Assembly (NCBI GenBank): GCA_964017155.1
Contig: OZ024863.1
Span: 47,202,864 to 47,266,863 of the forward strand
Reading direction: 5' to 3'
From: Oasisia sp. SBJ-2009
Taxonomy: Eukaryota > Annelida > Polychaeta > Sabellida > Siboglinidae
Length of the DNA: 64,000 bases
Shown: positions 55,703-64,000 of the stretch, in pieces
Layout of the letters: every line of letters starts with the position of its first letter
Position numbering within the stretch: the stretch's first letter is position 1
Position numbers and translations under genes: made by a program
Notes under the pieces: model-generated
Told to the model about the DNA's origin: nothing
The model's database searches: none
What the model saw: the letters and a program-made list of their open reading frames with translations, nothing else

Positions 55703-57448
55703 GGTGTGCGCTTTGTATCAAAGAAGTCACCAGAGACAGACAGGTACTTGGCACAAAAAGACCACCTAAAATGAATAGAGATGAGAGGGAGTACCGACTA
55801 AGACACATCTGGGACAGCTTGCTTGGCATGCCACCTGGCGAGCAGTGAAGATCAGTTCCCGATGAAGGCTGCCAATGGTCGTCAAAATGTCATTTTGAGT
55901 TGAAACCCATTAGTCGTGAATTAAGAAATTTGTGTTAACATGCTTGGTGACAGTTTCCAGAAAGGTCCATGACATGCAGTTGGTGCTCTTGCAAACTACC
56001 AGGCAACTAACACCAAACACAAAGCCGACAAATGCTGCAAATGGTTAATTACCCAGGGTGCCCTGCGGCAGTGCTACAGAAGTATGCACATTGCGAGGTG
56101 ACCAATATCTTTGATTATTTAGGGGCGTCTCTGCACGTTCATCCAAGTTTGGCAAATCTGAAATTGACAATGGCATAGGACGCGGCTTTTGATGAGTCGA
56201 TGTTTGCTCGATTGCAGGAAAACACTGGTGTCTGCCACAGCTCCGACAATATTAGTTATAAAACAAATACAGTTGCTTTGCATGATAAGGTTTTCTTATG
56301 TAAATTAAAGAACATCCGTTCAAAACTGCATCTCACAATTTCATGATTCCATAACCATTTCACTGTCCCACTTGTTCCCCTTAACCTGATGTTCTTTAGT
56401 TTATATAATTAGACATTATTGCAAGGAGCCACTCATAGGCACTAAGACATTAATTACGAATTAATCAAAAGTGCCCATTTTAGCACATGAACTGCTCATG
56501 TTAAGACATTCACATCAAGCACCCTGATTACTGGTCAGTTTAGTTTATTAGTGACAAACATAGCTCTACATAGAGACAGGTAGAAACATCTCAGGATGAG
56601 TGGACGGAATGAGTGGACGGAATGAGTGGACGGAATGAGTGGACGGAATGAGTGGACGGAATGAGTGGACGGAATGAGTGGACGGAATGAGTGGACGGAA
56701 TGAGTGGACGGAATGAGTGGACGGAATGAGTGGACGGAATGAGTGGACGGAATGAGTGGACGGAATGAGTGGACGGAATGAGTGGACGGAATGAGTGGAC
56801 GGAATGAGTGGACGGAATGAGTGGACGGTATGAGTGGACGGAATGAGTGGACGGAATGAGTGGACGGAATGAGTGGACGGAATGAGTGGACGGAATGAGT
56901 GGACGGAATGAGTGGACGGAATGAGTGGACGGAATGAGTGGACGGAATGAGTGGACGGAATGAGTGGACGGAATGAGTGGACGGAATGAGTGGACGGAAT
57001 GAGTGGACGGAATGAGTGGACGGAATGAGTGGACGGAATGAGTCGACGGAATGAGTCGACGGAATGAGTCGACGGAATGAGTCGACGGAATGAGTCGACG
57101 GAATGAGTCGACGGAATGAGTCGACGGAATGAGTCGACGGAATGAGTCGACGGAATGAGTCGACGGAATGAGTCGACGGAATGAGTCGACGGAATGAGTC
57201 GACGGAATGAGTCGACGGAATGAGTCGACGGAATGAGTCGACGGAATGAGTCGACGGAATGAGTCGACGGAATGAGTCGACGGAATGAGTCGACGGAATG
57301 AGTCGACGGAATGAGTGGTGGACGGTTAAAAAAGTGAACAAAAAGGTCTTCAAAAATCGGATATATTGTCATTTATGTGCAATGCTTTAAAAATGGGTGC
57401 AACATATGTTTTGGTGATTTATTTCAGGCCATAATATACGTATTGACT

Positions 57449-57488
<40 letters not shown>

Positions 57489-60400
57489 TGTCTGGTACCT
57501 TGGATTCTGCACATAGGCTTGGTGACAAACCAGCATCATTTGAACCATTTAATTAATTAATTTAATTAATAAAAAATTGCATTATTTCAGTACCAGTTGT
57601 GCAAAACATGGTAATTAATGTGGGCCCCTAGACTTATAGATCTGTTAGTTAGTATAGTGACCAGCTGGCGTCCTCTTGATTCAACCGGTCTTATCAGTTC
57701 TCATTACCTGTTTCAGCCAGTCGTCTGCCAGTCTTAAAGACAGGCAGTCAGGATATCTGGCTAAGCTCCTGAGAGGAACATATTGTGTACATGACAACTG
57801 ATCACATGACCTCACCTGCGTGGGGAAATTGCTGCTGCTGCTGCTGTTGAAATATCAGCTCCTTCAGCAGAGACTTGATGCTGTTGAGGTCACGCTGGAA
57901 CCGGTCAGCCATGTCCATTTGTTGGTCATGCACCCCCCTGATGTCCGTCTGCAGCGATGACACTGTCTTCTCAAAGTGACCGATAGTGACCCGCCTAGGA
58001 CGGGTTGAGGTCTGCTGCATGGACGCCTCGGACCCGTTCTCATCGTCCCCTGTCTCCTCCTCCTTCTGGGCCTCCACCAGTTCATCCAGTTTGTCCTGGA
58101 CACATCACAGTGGGGGGACAGGGTGAGTACACGCTCGGTGGGGGGGACACATCACAGTGGGGGGACAGGGTGAGTACACGCTCGGTGGGGGGGACACATC
58201 ACAGTGGGGGGACAGGGTGAGTACACACTCGGTGGGGGGGACACATCACAGTGGGGGGACAGGGTGAGTACACACTCGGTGGGGGGGACACATCACAGTG
58301 GGGGGACAGGGTGAGTACACGCTCGGTGGGGGGGACACATCACAGTGGGGGGACAGGGTGAGTACACACTCGGTGGGGGGGACACATCACAGTGGGGGGA
58401 CAGGGTGAGTACACGCTCGGTGGGGGGGACACATCACAGTGGGGGGACAGGGTGAGTACACACTCGGTGGGGGGACACATCACAGTGGGGGGACAGGGTG
58501 AGTACACACTCGGTGGGGGGGACACATCACAGTGGGGGGACAGGGTGAGTACACACTCGGTGGGGGGACACATCACAGTGGGGGGACACGGTGAGTACAC
58601 GCTCGGTGGGGGGGACACATCACAGTGGGGGGACAGGGTGAGTACATGCTCGGTGGGGGGGACACATCACAGTGGGGGGACAGGGTGAGTACACGCTCGG
58701 TGGGGGGGACACATCACAGTGGGGGGACAGGGTGAGTACACACTCGGTGGGGGGGACACATCACAGTGGGGGGACAGGGTGAGTACACACTCGGTGGGGG
58801 GGACACATCACAGTGGGGGGACAGGGTGAGTACACACTCGGTGGGGGGACACATCACAGTGGGGGGACACGGTGAGTACACGCTCGGTGGGGGGGACACA
58901 TCACAGTGGGGGGACAGGGTGAGTACATGCTCGGTGGGGGGGGGGACACATCACAGTGGGGGGACACGGTGAGTACACGCTCGGTGGGGGGACACATCAC
59001 AGTGGGGGGACAGGGTGAGTACATGCTCGGTGGGGGGGGGGGACACATCACAGTGGGGGGACACAGTGAGTACACACTCGGTGGGGGGGACACATCACAG
59101 TGGGGGGACACGGTGAGTACACACTCGGTGGGCTGTGTTTGTTGTATATTGATATATAGTTCATTGTACAACTTGTTATACAGGATAAACAACACCCATG
59201 GGATGAACAATAGTCATTATAATAGGGTGAACAACACTCATTACAGAATGAACAGGATGAACAAGAGTAATAATATTAGGATGAACAAGAGTAATTATAA
59301 TAGGATGAACAAGAGTAATAATATTAGGATGAACAAGAGTAATTATAATAGGATGAACAAGAGTAATAATATTAGGATGAACAAGAGTAATTATAATAGG
59401 ATGAACAAGAGTAATAATATTAGGATGAACAAGAGTAATTATAATAGGATGAACAAGAGTAATAATATTAGGATGAACAAGAGTAATTATAATAGGATGA
59501 ACAAGAGTAATAATATTAGGATGAACAAGAGTAATTATAATAGGATGAACAAGAGTAATAATATTAGGATGAACAAGAGTAATTATAATAGGATGAACAA
59601 GAGTAATTATAATAGGATGAACAAGAGTAATTATAATAGGATGAACAAGAGTAATTATAATAGGATGAACAAGAGTAATAATATTAGGATGAACAAGAGT
59701 AATTATAATAGGATGAACAAGAGTAATAATATTAGGATGAACAAGAGTAATTATAATAGGATGAACAAGAGTAATAATATTAGGATGAACAAGAGTAATT
59801 ATAATAGGATGAACAAGAGTAATTATAATAGGATGAACAAGAGTAATTATAATAGGATGAACAAGAGTAATTATAATAGGATGAACAAGAGTAATAATAT
59901 TAGGATGAACAAGAGTAATTATAATAGGATGAACAAGAGTAATTATAATAGGATGAACAAGAGTAATTATAATAGGATGAACAAGAGTAATTATAATAGG
60001 ATGAACAAGAGTAATTATAATAGGATGAACAAGAGTCATTATAATAGGGTGAACAATAGTCATTATAATAGGGTGAACAATAGTCATTATAATAGGATGA
60101 ACAAAACTAATGATAATAGGTTGAACAAGACTAATTATAAATCGGATGAACAAAACTAATTATAATAGGATGAAGAAGACTAGTTATAATAGGATGAACA
60201 ATAGCCATTATAATAGGGTGAACAATAGTCATTATAATAGACTGAACAACACCCATTACAGAATGAACAGCATTCATTATGGAGGATGAACAACACTCAT
60301 TATAATAGGATGAACAAGACTAATTATGATAGGATGAACAAGACTAATTATAATAGGATGAACAAGACTAGTTATAATAGGATGAATAAAACTAATTATA

Positions 60401-63400
60401 ATAGGATGAATAAGACTAATTATAATATGATGAACAAGAATAATACAGGGTGAGCAACATGCATTATACTGGATAGCTTAAGACTCATTACGTGCAATTG
60501 TTTTATTGAGGGGTGTTCCTTTAAATAGCATGAACAATACTCATTATATAGAACAAAGTAAATTAAAACAAATACAGATCGACAAGATTAATTATTTGAT
60601 ATGAAGTGAAGAATACTTATGAGATGGTATGTATAAACTTATGAAATGCTAAGTAATATATAACATGTTTTCCTTTTGTCAAATAGTTATTAACAAAGAA
60701 ATTATAAAATGAATAAAATGTCTAAGTATCTACTGACGTATCTACAAATGAAACAACATCTAGGAATGTGTGACTGTGTGAGGTATTGGAACACGACTGT
60801 TGCATATGGCAGGGCATGTAAGGAGGTATTCTAGCAACTAATACAGCATAGTAACTGACCTTGAACATTTCATACAAAATCTATATCTAACATCTGTGCA
60901 TATATACAATAACATAATCTATGCAGTGACTCTAGAAACAATGTCATCATAACTATGCCTCACAGTCGGTGATTGCTGAAGTTTCGGTCGAAGATCTGAG
61001 CATGTGAGCAACAGTCAAAGAAACGGAACATCATGTGAAACGTTAACTTGTTGCTATGAGTGAGAAGGCTAGCGTATTGGTGTATTAATTTGCGACACAC
61101 TGAGACTGGTGGCTCATTCAGAGAATATCACTTCTCAACTAGCTCCTCAAAGGAGACGGCATTTAAGCACTGACACATTACGACTAAGTATGGCCATCAC
61201 TGGATTTTATTGGTTTGCACATTTTTGTGTTGCATAGCTGTTTAAAAATATCATGTATGTTAATTCACATTATGATTACATCAGAGTTGACGAGATTGCC
61301 TTAAAGGAGTATCAAAAGCTATTGCAGATTGACAGTTGATTGACAGATCATTGACAAGTAATTGACAGATCACAGCAAACAATGACCCATGATTTCACAT
61401 GTTCTGTAAGTGAATTCACGAGTTCAACTGGCTCAATTCACGTGTTTCCATATGTGAATTCACTGGATTCTGTGAACAAATTTGGTGTGTCGACACGTGT
61501 TTACTATGAAATCACGAGTTTTTAACGTGACGACACATACCAGAGAAACAGTACCAGTTCTGACACAGTACGACTTGTGTCAAACTCATGACAACAGGCA
61601 GAACACGTGTATTCACGTGAATACACATGAATACACATATAGTGGTGGAGCTGTACCAATTAGGAACCAGTATGACACATGCCAACTGGTTCTTAGTTCT
61701 TAGGTGGTTTCCTCCAAACAGCCCAAACTTGGGCTAACGCAGGAGTTCTTCTATTGAATTAGTGAGTCCACTACAGGTTACACATTTACCCCCTGTGTGG
61801 GATCTTTTACTTCCCCTGGCATAGACACCAGATAGAAGGGACCACCGGCTTTTAGTGTCTCTTCTAAGAGACACAGACAAATGTGGGGTAAACGAAATTG
61901 CGTAAGTTTCGAAACGGCGTTAGGTGGGATCGAACCACTGTTCCCTCAATTGACAGTCCGGCGCTCTACCACGCGACCACTGCTTCCTTGTTTGCTGGGA
62001 TGACTGACAGGTGGACAGTGCACTGACCTTTATCTGGAAGGTGACCTTCTTCAAGTCCTCATCCCCTGCCTCCGTGGCATCGTCATCGTAGAAATCCTCC
62101 TCAGGGGCACAGTTCGTGTGCAGAAATGTGCGGAACTTGAGCATCTGCTTGCGTGAGAGTCGGTCCTCAATGCTCAGGATGGCGATGGCTTTCTGCATCA
62201 TCGCATTCGCTTTCGCATTGTCGTACACTCTGTGATACAGGGAACGAAATACTTAGGACACATGTCTGGAACTATTTTTAATGGATAACAAAACACAGCT
62301 CAGAATCGTGGACCCTGAACCATTGTGTATGCAGAGATCTGTGTTAGACATTATCATTTTATGCTAGCATACACCCAACACACACATAATGTTCCCATAA
62401 TGTTAGCATAAGGTTATGATTAGGTTTTGCAATAACATTCCTAAATAACATTAAGGGGACATAAAGAAAACTTTCCAAAAAACATTAAGAGGACGTTACC
62501 ACTAATGTTATCGTAACATAGAAAACAACATTCTGGTAATGATCTGGGAACCTGTTTTGTTAGCTGGGTATCAAATGTTGATCACATGTGCCATATGTAG
62601 CAGATACATTAGATCTTGGTTGTTAGTTCCATTGTACATAATTAAAATAATTATGTAACAGGTTTATTTGCCCTGCCCCAGGGTATTAGTCAGTCAATTT
62701 TTTTTTATTTAATGGAGTTTTGTGCCTTTCTGTATTCCAGAGATCACAAGATTTAAAATGATACCTATTGTTTTTAGAAATATTGTTTGTTTTTGCTGAA
62801 ATGGAAGCAACATTTTAAAATGATGTAATGAAAGATGAGATAATTTTAATTTGTATCGTATATGGATTTGTTCATAATATGTTATCAAAGCATTCAGTTT
62901 TTAGTTTGGGATCAAAGCATGCAGTTTTTAGTTTGGGATCATTTGTCGAGAAAAATAAATTTGACATTGAAATTTCAGCATTTCTGGGAAATATTTCATG
63001 ACCTAGACAGCTATTTTTGCTGATGTACAGAACAGGGCAGTGTGACTTAACACCTGGTTCACTGTAACAGTCCTTCTAGAAATATACTCCACTTGATCAT
63101 GGAAAACCATGAAAAATCCACAGTAAATCATGGTAAATTATAGAAAACTGTAGTATGTGATATTTGACCATGCTTCACCACACTGAGTCATAGCAAAAAG
63201 TGGTATTCATTGTAGTAAGTCATAGTAAAATTTTATAGTCACCATGGTAAAATGAAGTATTTACTGCAGTAAAACAAAGTATTTACTATTGCAAAAAGTT
63301 GTGACATATTCCGCAAAAACACTGTAGTTAACTATAGTATTTATTCTGAATCTGAATGGAGTACGACGTAAGGCTATAATTATTGTTAATTATAGTAAGT

Positions 63401-63579
63401 TTACACTAGGAAACTATGGTACATTTTAGCAGGGAGGTTGGATATGATGCAATAAAGTTGTACCTTTGGAATGTGTCTGAGAGGAGAGCAATGAACAGAT
63501 TGAGCATGAGGATGGCAGAGAGGGCGAGCCACGCCCCCACCAGGATGTAGCACATCACTGAGTCAATTTGTTTCATGCC
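53394..63579 (-). CDS. TRP-superfamily ion channel, C-terminal exons (partial)
   Basis: Exons in order: 63464-63579, 62028-62229, 57816-58095, 57708-57760, 54297-54430 and 53394-53520 (TGA). Phases agree and encode the last 303 residues; the rest lies beyond the right edge. The first exon is a pore-lining S6 helix, QIDSVMCYILVGAW then LMLNLFIALLSDTFQR, resembling the LNLLIAL..DT end of TRP channels. Next come VYDNAKANAMMQKAIAIL, an acidic EEDFYDDDATEAGDED, a helical region, and a glutamine tract from a CAG run (about 58,000-57,826). The last exon is a charged coiled coil, KRKEDLEQLRQQLEDKRR, ending GKWKIPDS. The subfamily (TRPC-, TRPV- or PKD2-like) cannot be assigned from this part. Exons 4 and 5 rest on phase and splice signals rather than homology. 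Confidence 0.72.
53545..53790 (-). repeat. Degenerate tandem repeat in the last TRP intron
   Basis: About nine irregular copies of GTCATTTGTCTTGTCATCA (plus-strand reading), some with ATTAATTGTC inserts. They lie upstream of the last TRP exon on its strand, starting about 25 bp from the acceptor. Confidence 0.7.
53948..54240. repeat. (TG)n microsatellite, compound
   Basis: Two long TG tracts (about 53,957-54,040 and 54,112-54,177) are separated by GAGCTTGCATG-bearing spacers that recur four times. It lies in the last TRP intron, about 60 bp past the donor at 54,296. Frames on both strands (Thr-His or Cys-Val runs) are artefacts. Confidence 0.95.
55085..55500. repeat. Degenerate tandem repeat, about 30 bp
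   Basis: Around 13 diverged copies of TTCCTTGACAACAGTTTCCT followed by AGGTGACAGC. It lies in the TRP intron between exons 4 and 5 and has no relation to a splice site. Confidence 0.75.
55515..55940 (+). repeat. Penelope-like retroelement relic with inverted terminal tails
   Basis: A plus-strand frame ends ALCIKEVTRDRQVLGTKRPP then MNRDEREYRLRHIWDSLLG. This resembles the I.EA..I....P..NRD.G.Y.L..IWD.LL terminus of retroelements with a GIY-YIG-type end, as in Penelope-like elements. It contains a GACA microsatellite near 55,670-55,702. The flanks, AAATTTCTTAATTCAC at 55,526 and GTGAATTAAGAAATTT at about 55,915, are inverted copies, each followed inward by TTTCAACTCA-type and GATGAAGGC-type sequence. 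The family assignment is from memory and moderate. Confidence 0.5.
56592..57316. repeat. 13-bp minisatellite in two homogeneous blocks
   Basis: About 55 copies of GGAATGAGTSGAC. The left block (to about 57,040, roughly 34 copies) has GTGGAC. The right block (about 21 copies) has GTCGAC, a self-complementary hexamer. There is one other substitution in the whole array (GGTATGAG near 56,828). Two long minus-strand frames through it (Arg-Leu-Ile-Pro-Ser-Thr-His type) are artefacts. It lies in the TRP intron. Confidence 0.97.
57455..57485. repeat. (TA)n microsatellite
   Basis: About 15 TA dinucleotides in the TRP intron, 220 bp from exon 4. Confidence 0.95.
58099..59135 (-). repeat. 48-bp minisatellite containing the polypyrimidine tract of a TRP exon
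   Basis: About 22 copies of a 46-49 bp unit (plus strand GACACATCACAGTGGGGGGA, then CAGGGTGAGTACACGCTCGG and a run of 5-11 G). On the gene strand each unit gives CCCCCCACTGTGATGTGTCC, the same tract that precedes the acceptor CCAG|GACAAACTGG at 58,096-58,098. In the repeats CCAG has become CCCCC, so only the tract is copied and the AG is not. The plus strand is very G-rich. Confidence 0.92.
59205..60445. repeat. 24-bp minisatellite with an alternating 48-bp pattern
   Basis: About 50 copies of AGGATGAACAAGAGTAATTA plus TAAT. In the left part (59,270-59,580) copies alternate regularly between AATAATATT and AATTATAAT, giving a 48-bp higher-order unit. Outside the core the copies decay. The 24-bp period keeps frames open on both strands (RMNKSNYN or LVHPIIIT); these are not proteins. 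It lies in the TRP intron between exons 2 and 3. Confidence 0.95.
60446..61689. other. TRP intron sequence, no gene recognised
   Basis: AT-rich intron sequence. The only structure noted is two perfect GTGAATTCAC palindromes at 61,410-61,419 and 61,454-61,463, in a stretch with repeated CACGTG/CACGAG motifs. Confidence 0.5.
61690..61990 (-). repeat. tRNA-derived SINE
   Basis: The minus-strand head is tRNA-like: an A-box region TGGTCGCGTGGTAGAGCGC, an anticodon-loop-like CTGTCAA (GTC, Asp-like) and a perfect B box GGTTCGATCCC (61,926-61,936). It continues into a tRNA-unrelated body with GGTGTCTATGCCAGGGGAAG and AAAGATCCC. The intact pol III boxes but unpaired acceptor stem favour a SINE over a tRNA gene. 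Its head starts about 40 bp downstream of the TRP exon donor at 62,027. Confidence 0.7.
62330..62575. repeat. Possible MITE remnant, AACATT-rich
   Basis: Repeated ATAACATT / AATGTTA blocks in both orientations end in TTTTGTTAGCTGGGTA, a pattern typical of short non-autonomous DNA elements with internal inverted repeats. Recognised by pattern only. Confidence 0.35.
63080..63435. repeat. Possible MITE remnant, ACTATGGTA-rich
   Basis: Many short palindrome-related blocks (CATGGTAAA, TTTACTACAG-like, CTATAGTA, ACTATGGTA) end at TTTTAGCAGGG, just 25 bp from the TRP exon. The composition resembles degenerate palindromic DNA elements seen in many aquatic animals. Recognised by pattern only. Confidence 0.4.
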
Positions 63580-64000
63580 CTGCAACAGACAGAGTTGATA
63601 TAATTACATGTACATACATGACATTGATTGTAATTGATCCCATTAGATTCTTTGCCCTTCATTAAAAAGGTTTAGCCACCAAAATCAAAAGGCTTTAGTT
63701 GCCGAGATATTGATAAATGTTAATCTTAGGTTTCGGCCATTTTAAGAATCCAAGATGGCCGCCATGTATGTGTTTAAAGAATGTAAACATTGGTTTTCAA
63801 ATTCTGAACATCATAATGTTTCAATAAATGTTGTATGATTATCTTTAATCACACTATTAAGAGAATCAGGCTATATACATACACAAAAAGGCTGGACACT
63901 CAACAGACAAAGAGTTTCTTATCCACCAGCCATGTTTTTTATTTTGATATTGGTGACAGTGCTATTAAAATAACTTGTTTTTAACTAAATAAGTTGAGCA
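63580..64000. other. TRP intron at the right edge
   Basis: Intron upstream of the S6-encoding exon. It contains CAAGATGGCCGCCATG at 63,751, a self-complementary YY1-like sequence. The pore-loop and earlier channel exons must lie to the right of the window. Confidence 0.5.

Noticed and set aside
56535..57372. Two long minus-strand reading frames of about 270 codons
   Set aside because: They are produced by the stop-free 13-bp repeat and have no composition or context of a gene.
57761..57768. Alternative acceptor (CTCAG|GAGC) for TRP exon 4
   Set aside because: It would place a stop codon immediately; the CTTAG|CC acceptor at 57,760 keeps the frame.
58906..60159. 417-codon plus-strand frame and 325-codon minus-strand frame
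   Set aside because: A 24-bp period keeps frames open on both strands at once; the low-complexity RMNKSNYN/LVHPIIIT products have no family match.
61926..61990. Functional tRNA gene on the minus strand
   Set aside because: The A and B boxes are present but the acceptor stem does not pair convincingly and a SINE body follows.

Overview
This window is animal nuclear DNA. It is AT-rich and intron-dense, with GT-AG (and two GC-AG) splice sites, microsatellites, very long minisatellites and retroelement relics, and it shows no bacterial gene organisation. Protein similarity and the repeat content suggest a lophotrochozoan, probably a mollusc; that placement is an inference. Exons were rebuilt by hand from splice sites, continuous reading phase and remembered family sequences.

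Layout: (1) about 1-3,580: LINE relics and a pair of CRE motifs upstream of BSDC1. (2) 3,581-9,759 (+): BSDC1, a BSD-domain protein, lacking only its first coding exon. (3) 12,324-17,911 (-): complete XK-related (XKR4/6/7-type) membrane protein in seven exons. (4) 18,701-29,461 (+): DCAF15, a substrate receptor of CUL4-DDB1 ubiquitin ligases, 12 exons, head to head with XKR. (5) 34,631-47,265 (-): SNX7/SNX30-type PX-BAR sorting nexin, 11 exons. (6) 47,621-49,705 (+): INIP/SOSSC, small subunit of the SOSS single-strand DNA-binding complex, head to head with the sorting nexin across 355 bp. (7) 53,394-63,579 (-): last six exons of a TRP-superfamily ion channel that continues past the right edge.

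The genes alternate in strand, giving two divergent promoters (XKR/DCAF15 and SNX30/INIP) and three convergent 3' intergenic regions. They do not form one pathway. SNX30 and INIP are also neighbours in vertebrates, so that pair looks like ancient linkage.

The most unusual property is that minisatellites start at, and copy, splice sites. Four exons have their own 3' splice site tandemly repeated upstream: DCAF15 exon 6 (45 bp x 19, all in frame), DCAF15 exon 9 (14 bp x 8), SNX30 exon 9 (29 bp x about 120) and SNX30 exon 8 (40 bp x about 18). SNX30 exon 10 has a decayed 50-52 bp version. A TRP exon has only its polypyrimidine tract amplified (48 bp x about 22). Donor-side arrays follow DCAF15 exon 6 (31 bp) and BSDC1 exon 5 (23 bp, many units carrying TACTAAC).
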